Shown here piece by piece: positions 7,621 to 16,008 of a DNA stretch of 64,000 nt. Under the pieces are notes generated by a model. That model was not told the DNA's origin. It saw only the letters and a list, made by a program, of their open reading frames with translations, and did not search any database. Where the stretch lies: NCBI GenBank assembly GCA_964468205.1, contig CAYXVG010000029.1, positions 1 through 64,000 of the forward strand, written 5' to 3'. Numbering within the stretch: the stretch's first letter is position 1; the number at the start of each line of letters is the position of its first letter. Source of the stretch: CAWELS01 sp964468205 (GTDB taxonomy: Bacteria > Acidobacteriota > Terriglobia > Bryobacterales > Bryobacteraceae). Position numbers and translations under genes: made by a program.

Positions 7621-8472
7621 ATGTCGAGCGCAACGACGAGCCGCCTGGAACTTCTGGGCGCCGCCCTTCTGTTCTCGACCGGAGGCGCGGCCATCAAAGC
7701 CACCACGCTGACGGCCTGGCAAGTGGCGTCGTTTCGCTCGATTGTCGCCGCCCTGGCCACACTGCTGCTGATCCCGGCATCCCGGAAGAACTGGTCCTGG
7801 CGCGTGATTCTGGTTGGCGTCGCCTACGCGGCGACGATGGTCCTCTACGTCACCGCGAACAAGCTGACCACCGCTGCCAATTCGATCTTCCTGCAGTCTA
7901 CTGCGCCGCTCTATCTTCTCCTGCTCGGGCCCGTGCTGCTCAAGGAGCCGATCAGGAAGCGCGACCTCTCGCTGCTGGGGGTTCTCGCGGCCGGGATGTC
8001 GCTCTTCTTCATCGGTGAGCAGGCGCCGCTCGAGACAGCTCCTGACCCGTTTCGCGGCAATATCGTTGCCGTCGCCAGTGGAGTGACCTGGGCGCTGGTA
8101 ATCGCTGGGCTGCGGTGGGTGCGAGGTCAGGAGGAAGGGAAGAATGCCGGGATGGCCACCGTCGTCGCGGGCAACGTGATCGCGGGCGCGGTATGCCTGC
8201 CGCAAGCGCTGCCAGTGGTGGAGGCCACGGCTGTCGACTGGGTGACGGTCTCTTACCTGGGCGTCTTCCAGATCGGCATGGCCTATCTCCTGTTGACCCG
8301 CGCGATGGGCCGCATCCCTGCTCTGGAGGCCTCGCTGCTGCTCCTGGCCGAACCGGCGCTCAATCCCATTTGGGCGTGGATCGTGCATGGCGAACAGCCT
8401 CACGCGCTGGCAATCGCCGGCGGCGGGCTGATCCTGGCGGGTACCGTGGGATCGATGGCGCGGAGGCGGTGA
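7621..8472 (+). CDS. EamA/DMT-superfamily transporter
   Basis: A 283-residue integral membrane protein with about ten hydrophobic segments arranged as two EamA repeats (roughly 8-135 and 150-282). Typical signs are the opening LLGAALLFSTGGAAIKA, the conserved end of the first repeat LYLLLLGPVLLKEPIRKRD, and the matching motif in the second repeat LLLLAEPALNPIWAWIVHGEQP. These carriers export or exchange small metabolites such as amino acids, nucleotides or drugs; the substrate cannot be told from sequence. The stop lies one base from the stop of the convergent phosphatase gene. Confidence 0.9.
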   Translation: MSSATTSRLELLGAALLFSTGGAAIKATTLTAWQVASFRSIVAALATLLLIPASRKNWSWRVILVGVAYAATMVLYVTANKLTTAANSIFLQSTAPLYLLLLGPVLLKEPIRKRDLSLLGVLAAGMSLFFIGEQAPLETAPDPFRGNIVAVASGVTWALVIAGLRWVRGQEEGKNAGMATVVAGNVIAGAVCLPQALPVVEATAVDWVTVSYLGVFQIGMAYLLLTRAMGRIPALEASLLLLAEPALNPIWAWIVHGEQPHALAIAGGGLILAGTVGSMARRR

Positions 8473-8473
8473 G

Positions 8474-9793
8474 CTACTCGCTGACGATGTCGTCCATCCG
8501 CGGGGGAGTGTTCGGAACTCGGTTGATCAACCTGTTCGGTCTGTCCCGCCTTTTGCGAAGTTCGAAGGCGTCATAGAGCACGCCGCGGGCGGTCCGCGCC
8601 TCGTAGGTCAGCCGGTCCCCGTCGATTTCGATGACTTGGAAGAGTTGCGTTCGTTCCGCCATCCGCTCCATCCATTCCTGCAACTCCACCTGGTACATCT
8701 TCGGTCCGGAGACCGAGACGACATAGACCGTGCCAAAGGCGCCGGCCTGGGCGTTGACGCCGGTGACCAAATTGCTGCGGGCGTACGTGTGGTCGTGGCC
8801 TTGGAGCACCAGGTCCACTCTGTGCCGGTCGATCACCGGCTGCCACAGCTCGCGGAGTTCCTTGTTGTCCCGCCCCTGGGCCGAGGAGTACAGCGGGTGG
8901 TGGAACGTAAGGATTGTCCACCGGCTGGGATTATCCGCCAGCACGCCCTCGATCCAAGCAGCCTGCTCTTCCCGCATCTCGTTCGAGTTGAGGGAGACGA
9001 AACGGACGCCCTGAATGTCCACGAAATAGCAGCTTTCCTCGATACCGGGCAAGCCGTTGTCGGGGAACTCGAACTGTGGCCGCCAGTGGATGGAGAGCGA
9101 GCGGCTCCCCAGACTGTCCCGCGGATACTCGTGATTGCCCGGCGTGGCAAGGGACGGTACCGACCGGGTAATCCAGCCGGCGGCGTCAAACCATTCCCCC
9201 CACTCGGCGTCGCTGTTCCCGTTGTTCACGAGGTCTCCGGCATGCAGCAGGAACGTTGCGTCGGGCGCGGCGGAGTATCCCTGACGGATCAGGCGCGACC
9301 ACATCTGGTAGATGTTGTTCTGCGCATCGCCCACGTAGAGGAGCTTCAACTTCTCCGGTCCGGCGGCCGCGGTGCGAAACTGATTCCACTCGCTCCAGTT
9401 GGCGCCGTCGCCGACACGGTAGACGTACTGCGTGCCGGGCTCGAGTCCGGTGAAGCGCGCCGTATGGTACTTTGCCGTTCCGAGTTCCGCGTCGAGGGAG
9501 AGCGTGACCGGCTCGACCGCCTTCGCTTTCTCGGGAAAATCCGGGCCGTCCTCGGCAATAGCGATCTGGGCCACGGGATTGTCGGCCACGGCGCTGGTAC
9601 GCCAGGTGACTGCCATCGTGGTGGCCGGATCGCCCGGGATCGTCAATGCCACGCGATCCGGCGTGACGGTGGCCCCGTACAGTTCCCCGGGCGCTCTTTC
9701 TCCGTTGTTGGCCCGGGAGACCACCAGATAACCGGCGGACGTCACGAGAAGGAAAACCAGTGCGGCGATGGAGCGTTTGTATATTGTTTTCAA
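8474..9793 (-). CDS. Purple-acid-phosphatase-like metallophosphoesterase
   Basis: A 439-residue protein with an N-terminal signal/anchor (AALVFLLVTSAGYLVV). Residues about 40-145 form the fibronectin-like purple acid phosphatase N-domain (MAVTWRTS, FTGLEPGTQYVYRVGDG). The calcineurin-like domain follows, with all blocks present: YVGDAQNN, LHAGDLVNNGN, ATPGNHEYPRD, LTFHHPLYSS and LQGHDHTYARS, which supply the Asp, Asn and His ligands of the dimetal centre. It is probably a periplasmic phosphomonoesterase or phosphodiesterase for phosphorus scavenging. The gene is transcribed alone. Confidence 0.9.
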   Translation of the reverse strand: MKTIYKRSIAALVFLLVTSAGYLVVSRANNGERAPGELYGATVTPDRVALTIPGDPATTMAVTWRTSAVADNPVAQIAIAEDGPDFPEKAKAVEPVTLSLDAELGTAKYHTARFTGLEPGTQYVYRVGDGANWSEWNQFRTAAAGPEKLKLLYVGDAQNNIYQMWSRLIRQGYSAAPDATFLLHAGDLVNNGNSDAEWGEWFDAAGWITRSVPSLATPGNHEYPRDSLGSRSLSIHWRPQFEFPDNGLPGIEESCYFVDIQGVRFVSLNSNEMREEQAAWIEGVLADNPSRWTILTFHHPLYSSAQGRDNKELRELWQPVIDRHRVDLVLQGHDHTYARSNLVTGVNAQAGAFGTVYVVSVSGPKMYQVELQEWMERMAERTQLFQVIEIDGDRLTYEARTARGVLYDAFELRKRRDRPNRLINRVPNTPPRMDDIVSE

Positions 9794-9974
9794 GATAGAC
9801 CTCGTTTCGGCCCGGACTCCAGGCCCGTGGAAAACCTCAAACTACACTTTACCCGGATGATCCGGGCGGCCGGGAGGTCGCTTGTTGCTGCGTGTCATAT
9901 CAATGCGATAATTACGTTGATCAGCCGGGCCGGATCGTGGCGCCGGGAACTGGTAAGGAGAAAGGTTCAGAATC

Positions 9975-10319
9975 ATGAGTCTCGATGTTAAAACGCGCGA
10001 AGTCAATGATGTTGTGGTAGTCGATTTGAGTGGCCGTGTGACGCTCGGCGAAGCCACCGGCAAGCTGAGGGATACCCTCCGCGAACTGGTGACGAAGGAG
10101 TTCAAGAAGATCTTGCTCAACCTCGAGCGGGTCGACTATATGGACAGCGCCGGCCTTGGCGAACTTGTTGGCGCGTACACCACCGTCAAGAACGCCGGCG
10201 GCAGCTTGAAGATGCTCAAAGTCCAGGGCCGGACCCTTGACTTGATGCAGGTCACCCGGCTGATGACGCTGTTTGACTTCTACGACGAAGAACAAGATGC
10301 AGTGAAAAGCTTCGCCTGA
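9975..10319 (+). CDS. STAS-domain anti-sigma factor antagonist (SpoIIAA/RsbV-like)
   Basis: A 114-residue STAS protein, preceded by a good ribosome binding site (AAGGAGAAAGG at about 9955-9965). The core VVVVDLSGRVTLGEATGKL and LLNLERVDYMDSAGLGELV are diagnostic; Ser58 in DSAG is the residue phosphorylated by an RsbW/SpoIIAB kinase and dephosphorylated by a SpoIIE/RsbU phosphatase. The phosphatase is encoded 76 bp downstream, and an RsbW-like kinase lies at 20345-20785 on the other strand. The three could form a partner-switching module, but pairing is inferred. Confidence 0.92.
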   Translation: MSLDVKTREVNDVVVVDLSGRVTLGEATGKLRDTLRELVTKEFKKILLNLERVDYMDSAGLGELVGAYTTVKNAGGSLKMLKVQGRTLDLMQVTRLMTLFDFYDEEQDAVKSFA

Positions 10320-10332
10320 GCTGGGCGGATGG

Positions 10333-10361
10333 GCCAACACGGGCCGAGGGGCCGTGTTGGC
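10333..10361 (+). terminator. Intercistronic stem-loop between STAS and phosphatase genes
   Basis: Perfect 10-bp arms (10333-10342 GCCAACACGG and 10352-10361) with a 9-base loop, 13 bp after the STAS stop. It is followed by GCGGGTTTAG, only weakly U-rich. It may be a partial terminator or an RNA-stability element that lets the STAS protein be made in excess over the phosphatase. Confidence 0.5.
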
Positions 10362-10395
10362 GCGGGTTTAGTTCCGCGGGGATGAACTGGGCGTG

Positions 10396-12045
10396 ATGCA
10401 TCATCAGCTTCAAATTACAAGTGACGGGGGGGAACGCTCGACGCACCCGCTGCGCACCGAGCGGGTTTCGCTGGGCCGTGCCCGGGATAACGATCTTTCC
10501 TACCCCGAAGATTCAGGTCTCTCCCGGCATCATCTCGCGCTGGAGCAGGCGGCCGGCCGGTGGTGGGTGCGCGATCTGGGCTCGAAGAATGGAACGATCG
10601 TCAATGACAGACGCATCGAGGATCGCGTTCCCCTGAACCCCGGCGACCAGATCCGCGCCAGCCGCTTGAACCTCGTCTTCGAACCCGTTGGCGGCGATCC
10701 GCTGATGGGGACGGTTGTCTTTGACCCCGCCAGGGAGCAAGCCGACCAGTCGCCGATGCACACCGTGACTCTGGGACAGCTTGTTACGGCTGATCCGGGA
10801 GCGGGCCCGCCGATGGATGCGAGCGCGCAATGGGCGGACCCGGTGCAGGTGCTCATGAGAGCCGGCCGGGAGATGGTGGCGCGAAAACCGATGGCCGAAC
10901 TCTTCGCGGATATCCTGAATCTCTCCCTTGAAGCCGTGGGCGCGAGCCGGGGCGTGCTGTTGACGCTCGAAGACGGCGAACTCATCCCCAAAGCCATTCG
11001 CGGCAAGGAGTTTCATATCTCGTCCGCGGTTCGGGACCGGGTAATGAAAGAGCGCACCTCGCTACTGGTGGGCGACGTCGGTTCGGACGAGGCATTACGC
11101 GGACGGGAGAGCATCGTGCTCCAGCGGGTCCGCTCCCTGCTGGCAGCGCCTCTGCAGACCGACGAGCGGGTCCTGGGGCTGGTTTACGTGGACACCCCTC
11201 ACGCCTGGCGGCAGTTCTCGCCGGCGGATCTGAATCTGCTCACCGTGATGGCGAATGTGGCGGCCATGCGCATTGAGCGCGAGCGTCTCGCCGCGGTAGA
11301 GAAGGAGCGGGAGATCATGGAGCGGGAACTTGACCAGGCCGCCGAGATTCAGCGGCAGTTCCTACCCGCTCAGGCGCCGTCAGTCCCGGGGTTTGACCTG
11401 GCGGGTTACAACGCCCCGTGTTACGGCGTCGGTGGCGACTACTACGATTTTGTCGCCTATCCAGACGGCTCTGTATTGCTGGCGCTTGGCGATGTCGCCG
11501 GCAAGGGGATGTCAGCCGCCCTTCTGATGGTGAACTTGCAGGCGCGGGTCCAGATGCTCGCCGAGCACCCGGCCACGCCAGCCGAGATGGTAGGTGCGCT
11601 GAATCGTGCGCTCCACACAGTATGTCCTTCGAACCGGTTCGTCACTTTTTTCGTCGCTCTGATGAGCGCGGAGAACGGGCTTGTATCCTTCTGCAACGCG
11701 GGCCACAACCCTCCGTTTCTTATCCGTGCCGGAGGCGAGTGGGAGGCGCTCGACGCCGGTGGCCCGGTCCTCGGCATTCTGCCGAAAATGGTCTTCCGGG
11801 GCGAGACTGCGGTTTTGGGGCCCGGAGATTCGCTTGTCGTCTACAGCGATGGGGTGACCGAAGCCACGAACCCGGCTGGCGAGGAATTTGGCGAAGAGCG
11901 GCTCCAGCAGATTCTTATCCGCAACCGTCACTTATCCGCGAATGAACTCATCGAGGAGATCAACCGCGAATTGACCGCTTTCGTGGGGGGCGCGCCAACC
12001 GCGGATGATGTGACGATTGTTGTTGCCCGCCGAATGACCGGATAG
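10396..12045 (+). CDS. FHA-GAF-PP2C (SpoIIE/RsbU-type) serine phosphatase
   Basis: A 549-residue multidomain regulator; GTG 10393 directly precedes ATG 10396 and either could start it. Residues about 3-98 are an FHA phosphothreonine-binding domain (VSLGRARDNDL, LSRHHLALE, DLGSKNGTIVND). Residues about 160-300 are a GAF sensor domain, followed by a short coiled coil (EREIMERELDQAAEIQRQFLP). The SpoIIE/PP2C domain fills 335-548: VGGDYYDFV, LALGDVAGKGMSAALL and VVYSDGVTEATNP hold the metal-binding aspartates. It probably dephosphorylates a STAS antagonist such as the product of the preceding gene, in response to a GAF ligand or a phosphorylated partner bound by FHA. Confidence 0.93.
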   Translation: MHHQLQITSDGGERSTHPLRTERVSLGRARDNDLSYPEDSGLSRHHLALEQAAGRWWVRDLGSKNGTIVNDRRIEDRVPLNPGDQIRASRLNLVFEPVGGDPLMGTVVFDPAREQADQSPMHTVTLGQLVTADPGAGPPMDASAQWADPVQVLMRAGREMVARKPMAELFADILNLSLEAVGASRGVLLTLEDGELIPKAIRGKEFHISSAVRDRVMKERTSLLVGDVGSDEALRGRESIVLQRVRSLLAAPLQTDERVLGLVYVDTPHAWRQFSPADLNLLTVMANVAAMRIERERLAAVEKEREIMERELDQAAEIQRQFLPAQAPSVPGFDLAGYNAPCYGVGGDYYDFVAYPDGSVLLALGDVAGKGMSAALLMVNLQARVQMLAEHPATPAEMVGALNRALHTVCPSNRFVTFFVALMSAENGLVSFCNAGHNPPFLIRAGGEWEALDAGGPVLGILPKMVFRGETAVLGPGDSLVVYSDGVTEATNPAGEEFGEERLQQILIRNRHLSANELIEEINRELTAFVGGAPTADDVTIVVARRMTG

Positions 12046-12099
12046 CGACGGCCGAAGTTCGCCGGTCAACCAGCCCGCTCCTCCTCCGTGACGATTCCA

Positions 12100-12840
12100 T
12101 CAACGGGGGCGGATGCTTCCCAGCCCGCCATCCACGCCGATGACCTGACCCGTGACCCAGCTCTGTTCCGGATCGAGGAGCCAGGTGATCGCCCGAGCCA
12201 CGTCCGCGGGTTCGCCGAGCCGCCCCAAGGCATGCATGGCGATGGAAGCATTCCGCGCCGCTTCCCGCGAAGTGATCCGTTCGCTGAGCTTCGTTTCCAC
12301 AAGTCCCGGCGCGACGCAGTTCACCCGAATAGACCGGGCCGCGTAGGAGGCGGCGGCCGCCAGGATCATTCCCTGGATTCCACCCTTGGCCGCGGCGATC
12401 GCTTCGTGGTTAGCAAGGCCTGTCCGCGCGGCCGCGGTGGAGATCAGCACGATGGAACCACCTTCCTTCATCATTCTCTTCGTGGCGGAGCGCAGAAGAT
12501 AAAACGCCGAATTCAGGTTTTTGGCAATTGTGTCTTCCCACTCGGCGTCGGTAGTCAGATGGGCGGGCTTCAGGAGTATGGATCCCACACAATTCACGGC
12601 CCCGTCGAGCCGCCCGAAGCGCTCCACCGCTGTCTCGACGGCTTGGTCAACCTGGGCTGGGTTGGCCGCGTCCATCTCCACGATCTCGCCGCCCGTCTCC
12701 CCCGCGATGTTATTGAGGCGGTCAGACGGACGCGACGCGCAGACGAGTCTCGCACCGAATCCCGCAAGTTGCCGGCACAACGCCGACCCGATCCCGCCGC
12801 TTGCTCCCAGTACCACGATCGACTTGCCTTCGAAGCTCAT
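12100..12840 (-). CDS. SDR-family protein lacking the catalytic tyrosine
   Basis: A 246-residue classical short-chain dehydrogenase. The cofactor motif VLGASGGIGSALC and the NNAG-equivalent VNCVG are present, as are Ser134 (LISTAAA) and Lys152. The catalytic Tyr of the Y-x3-K motif is replaced by Ile148 (NHEAIAAAKGG; codon ATC at 12397-12399). Without Tyr, normal hydride-transfer chemistry is doubtful, so it may be a structural or cofactor-binding protein or use another residue. It is the third gene of the photolyase operon, 36 bp after the DUF2867 gene, and convergent with the phosphatase gene. Confidence 0.88.
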   Translation of the reverse strand: MSFEGKSIVVLGASGGIGSALCRQLAGFGARLVCASRPSDRLNNIAGETGGEIVEMDAANPAQVDQAVETAVERFGRLDGAVNCVGSILLKPAHLTTDAEWEDTIAKNLNSAFYLLRSATKRMMKEGGSIVLISTAAARTGLANHEAIAAAKGGIQGMILAAAASYAARSIRVNCVAPGLVETKLSERITSREAARNASIAMHALGRLGEPADVARAITWLLDPEQSWVTGQVIGVDGGLGSIRPR

Positions 12841-12876
12841 GCCTACTTGGATTCGCGGCGCGGGCGGCTGGTTGTC

Positions 12877-14310
12877 TTAACTCGCCCCGGCTCTTTTCGC
12901 GATCCCCCGTAGCATGCCCGAAAAAATGAATCCGTGGATGGGATAGAGAGCGTACCAGTAAGCCAGTCCGCCCAGGCCGGCTGGATCGAAGATCGCCGTC
13001 TGCCGGATCTGCGAGCCATCGCCGTCGGGGGTAACCTCGAATTCAAGCCATGCGCGGCCGGGGACCTTCATCTCCGCTTGCAGCCTCAACCGCTGGGGAG
13101 GCTCGAACGCCTCGACCCGCCAGAAGTCGAGCGTATCGCCCACCTCCACCAACTCGGGGTTTTTGCGGCCGCGGCGCAGACCGACGCCGCCCAGGAACGA
13201 GTCCATCAAGCCCCGGATCCTCCATAACCAATTGCCGTAGTACCAGCCGGTTTCCCCGCCAATGCGCCGGATTGGAGTGAAGGCGCGTATAGGGGGCTGC
13301 TTCACCCGGGCCATGCGCGAGTCGACAATGCGGGAGCCGAACCGCACACCACCCCAACTGCGCAGCCCCTGGCCCGACGAGAGCGCATCGGACCAACGGG
13401 TTGCGGCGAACTCGTGATCCTCGTTGGCTAGCGCTCGGGCGATGGCCCGTTCTACTCCCATCGGCCGCACCGGGAAGGCTTCTTCGGCCGCTCGATCCCG
13501 CACCAGGGTCGGGTTCCGCAGTCCTTCGATCAGAAGACGGCCGACGGAGGCGTGCACGGGCGTCACCAGCGTCAACCAGAGGCTGGAAAGATGTGGTGTC
13601 AGAACGGGTACGGGCACAACCAACCGCCGCAATCCGCGCTGCCGCGCGTACTCCATCATAATGTCGCCATAGGAGACCTGGTCCGCGCCGCCGATTTCGT
13701 AGATCCGCTCGTGGCCGGCGGGCAGGTTGAGGGCCCCTACGAGGTAGGCGACTACGTCTTCAATGGCGATCGGCTGCGCTGGAGTGCGCACCCACCGCGG
13801 CGCCACCATCACGGGCAGGCGTTCGACCAGAGCGCGAATGATGTCGAACGACAAGCTGCCCGAACCGATCACCACCGAGGCGCGGAACTCCACCACCGGC
13901 ACGCCGCCATCGCGCAGCGCGCTGCCGGTTTTCTGGCGGCTCTTCAGGTGAGGAGAAAGGTTGTCTTCGTCGTTTCCAAGGCCGCCCAGGTAGACGATAC
14001 GCTGGACGCCCGCGTCCCGTGCGGCCTGCGCGAAGCTGCGCGCCGCCTTCAGATCCCGTTCTTCAAAATCGCCCGGTGAGCCCATCGAATGGACCATGTA
14101 GTAGGCGGTATGCACTCCTTCCATCACCGGCGGCAGCGTTTCCGGCCGGAGGACATCGCCCGCAACGGCCTCGACGCCGTCAACGTGCAAGTTCTTCGGT
14201 TGCCGGGCCAGACAACGGATGCGGCGCCCCTGGCGCTGCAGCGCCCGCAGGAGACGGCCGCCGACGTAGCCGGTCGCCCCAGTTAACAGAATCAGCCGGT
14301 GGTCAGCCAT
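12877..14310 (-). CDS. NAD(P)-dependent epimerase-like protein with DUF2867 domain
   Basis: I place the start at ATG 14310 because GGAGGAG lies just upstream and the Rossmann motif follows at once (LILLTGATGYVGGRLLRAL). This gives 477 residues. Residues 1-300 are an extended SDR/epimerase domain (IRCLARQP, AYYMVHSMG, IVYLGGLGN). Residues about 320-475 match DUF2867 (WYYGNWLWRIRGLMDSFLGG). The ATG shares one base with the TGA of the photolyase gene (TGATG), so translation is coupled. From family knowledge, this protein and an SDR often accompany FeS-type photolyases; their substrate is not known. Confidence 0.9.
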   Translation of the reverse strand: MADHRLILLTGATGYVGGRLLRALQRQGRRIRCLARQPKNLHVDGVEAVAGDVLRPETLPPVMEGVHTAYYMVHSMGSPGDFEERDLKAARSFAQAARDAGVQRIVYLGGLGNDEDNLSPHLKSRQKTGSALRDGGVPVVEFRASVVIGSGSLSFDIIRALVERLPVMVAPRWVRTPAQPIAIEDVVAYLVGALNLPAGHERIYEIGGADQVSYGDIMMEYARQRGLRRLVVPVPVLTPHLSSLWLTLVTPVHASVGRLLIEGLRNPTLVRDRAAEEAFPVRPMGVERAIARALANEDHEFAATRWSDALSSGQGLRSWGGVRFGSRIVDSRMARVKQPPIRAFTPIRRIGGETGWYYGNWLWRIRGLMDSFLGGVGLRRGRKNPELVEVGDTLDFWRVEAFEPPQRLRLQAEMKVPGRAWLEFEVTPDGDGSQIRQTAIFDPAGLGGLAYWYALYPIHGFIFSGMLRGIAKRAGAS

Positions 14311-15854
14311 CAAACTCCTCCCATGCGGTCTCGCAGCGCCGCGGCCTGATCGCGGATAGCCAACTTCCGCTGGTCGCCGAGCCGGGTCAGGTTGCGGACC
14401 TGCAATTGCATCCGGCGGTTCTTCGCAAGCCGCTGTTCGTGGCGCATCAGGAAATCCCAATAGAGCGTCGTGAACGGGCAGGCGGTTTCGCCAACCGGCT
14501 CAGCCGGATTATAACGGCAACCGCCGCAGTAGTTGCTCATGCGCTGAATGTACTTCCCGGTCGCGGCGTACGGTTTGGAAGCCATCAAGCCGCCGTCGGC
14601 GAATTGTGACATCCCGATCACGTTCGGCAACTCCACCCACTCTACTGCGTCGACGTAGATGGCCAGGTACCACTCATGAATCTGCCGGGGTTGGACGCCC
14701 AGCAGCAGGGCGAACAGGCCGGTCACCATCAGCCGCTGAATGTGATGCGCGTAGCCATGCTCGAGGGTCTGGCCGATCGATTCGCGCAGGCAGACCATAT
14801 CGGTGTTTGCGTCCCAGAAGAACGTGGGGAGCGCCGCGTCCGCTCCCAGAGCGTTCCGTTCGCCGTACTCAGGCATGTAGTTCCAATAGATGCCGCGCAC
14901 GTACTCGCGCCAGCCCAGGATTTGCCGGACGAAACCTTCCGCCGCGGGCAGTGGAGCGTCCCCGGCGCGCCAGGCCTGCTCGGCGGCGGCGATCACCTCG
15001 CGCGGATTCAGCAGGTGCAAGTTGAGGGCCGCGGAAAGCCGCGAATGAAACAAAAACGGTTCGCCGGTCCACATTGCGTCCTGATACCGCCCGAAGTGCG
15101 GAAGCCTGTTCCTGATGAAATCATCGAGCGCCGCGAGCGCCTGTGAACGGGTGACCGGCCAGTTGAAGGAGGAGAGCGAGCCGGGATGATCCGGAAACCG
15201 CCGCTCGACAAGTTCGAGGACCTGCGCGGTGACGGCGTCTGGCGGGTAGACCGGCGGTTCGGGAACGCCGCCGGGGCCGCCAGAGCCGAAACTGGATCGA
15301 TTCTCCCGGTCGAAATTCCAAGCGCCTCCAGCGGGCTTGCCGCCGTCCATGAGAACCTCGAACCGTTTTCGAAGGCCGCGATAGAAGTATTCCATGCGGA
15401 GTTCCTTGCGTCCCGCGGCATATTCGCCAAACTCGGCGATGGTGGTGAGGAAATGGCGATCGGTGCGGATTTCAAGCGGCGCCCCGCAATCTTCGGCCGC
15501 CGCTTCGATGTCTTGCAGCACACGCCATTCGCCGGGCTCCACGACAATCAGACGCTCCGGCTTGAGCGCGGCCGCATCCGCCGCCAACTGCGCGCCCAGC
15601 GCACCGCGATTCCCCTCGCCGTCCAGCGCCTGGTATTCGACCGGCCAATTTCGCTCGCGCAATTCGTCGCGGAAGTGGCGCATGGCGGAGAGGAAGATCG
15701 CGATGCGCGCTTTGTGACTTGGCACGTGGGTTGCCTCGCCGCCGGCCTCGGCCATCCAGATGCGGTCCTGGTCCGAGTTGAAACCATCGAAAGCCGCGCT
15801 GGCGGTGTCGAGTTGGTCGCCGAGTATGAGGACAAGGTTTCGCAGCTTACTCAC
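14310..15854 (-). CDS. Cryptochrome/photolyase of the FeS-BCP (PhrB-like) family
   Basis: A 514-residue protein. The N-terminal alpha/beta domain reads LRNLVLILGDQLDTASAAF and the C-terminal helical FAD domain contains WREYVRGIYW and GYAHHIQRLMV. Four cysteines, C355, C443, C446 and C459 (DMVCLRES, NYCGGC, TACPF), have exactly the spacing of the 4Fe-4S ligands C350/C438/C441/C454 of Agrobacterium PhrB. That supports a prokaryotic (6-4) photolyase or bacterial cryptochrome with iron-sulfur cluster, FAD and a ribolumazine-type antenna. It is the first gene of a three-gene operon. DNA repair versus light signalling cannot be separated by sequence alone. Confidence 0.94.
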   Translation of the reverse strand: MSKLRNLVLILGDQLDTASAAFDGFNSDQDRIWMAEAGGEATHVPSHKARIAIFLSAMRHFRDELRERNWPVEYQALDGEGNRGALGAQLAADAAALKPERLIVVEPGEWRVLQDIEAAAEDCGAPLEIRTDRHFLTTIAEFGEYAAGRKELRMEYFYRGLRKRFEVLMDGGKPAGGAWNFDRENRSSFGSGGPGGVPEPPVYPPDAVTAQVLELVERRFPDHPGSLSSFNWPVTRSQALAALDDFIRNRLPHFGRYQDAMWTGEPFLFHSRLSAALNLHLLNPREVIAAAEQAWRAGDAPLPAAEGFVRQILGWREYVRGIYWNYMPEYGERNALGADAALPTFFWDANTDMVCLRESIGQTLEHGYAHHIQRLMVTGLFALLLGVQPRQIHEWYLAIYVDAVEWVELPNVIGMSQFADGGLMASKPYAATGKYIQRMSNYCGGCRYNPAEPVGETACPFTTLYWDFLMRHEQRLAKNRRMQLQVRNLTRLGDQRKLAIRDQAAALRDRMGGV

Positions 15855-15915
15855 ACCTTTTTGATGCCGATTCCGGGCGAAGGCTTTATCCGGGCGATCA
15901 CTTCGCGTGGCGGGA

Positions 15916-15952
15916 GGGGGTGAGGGCTGGGTCGGGAATAGCCCTCACCCCC
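15916..15952 (-). terminator. 13-bp stem-loop downstream of smc
   Basis: Arms 15916-15928 and 15940-15952 (GGGGGTGAGGGCT) pair perfectly around an 11-base loop. It lies between the smc stop (16009) and the photolyase start (15854), both on the minus strand, and probably ends smc transcription. No U-tract is visible. Confidence 0.55.
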
Positions 15953-15964
15953 TGCTGGGTGGGA

Positions 15965-15993
15965 GAGCCGGGGAGGCGGGAGTTCCCCGGCTC
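15965..15993 (-). terminator. Second, adjacent 10-bp stem-loop downstream of smc
   Basis: Arms 15965-15974 and 15984-15993 (GAGCCGGGGA) pair perfectly with a 9-base loop, 12 bp from the first hairpin and 15 bp from the smc stop. Two such hairpins in tandem resemble interspersed palindromic elements used as terminators. Confidence 0.55.
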
Positions 15994-16008
15994 GCAGGCA
16001 ACTTGTTG

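Noticed and set aside
8636..9991. A 451-codon open frame antisense to the purple-acid-phosphatase-like gene
   Set aside because: The minus strand encodes all metallophosphoesterase motifs; this frame has no recognisable domain.
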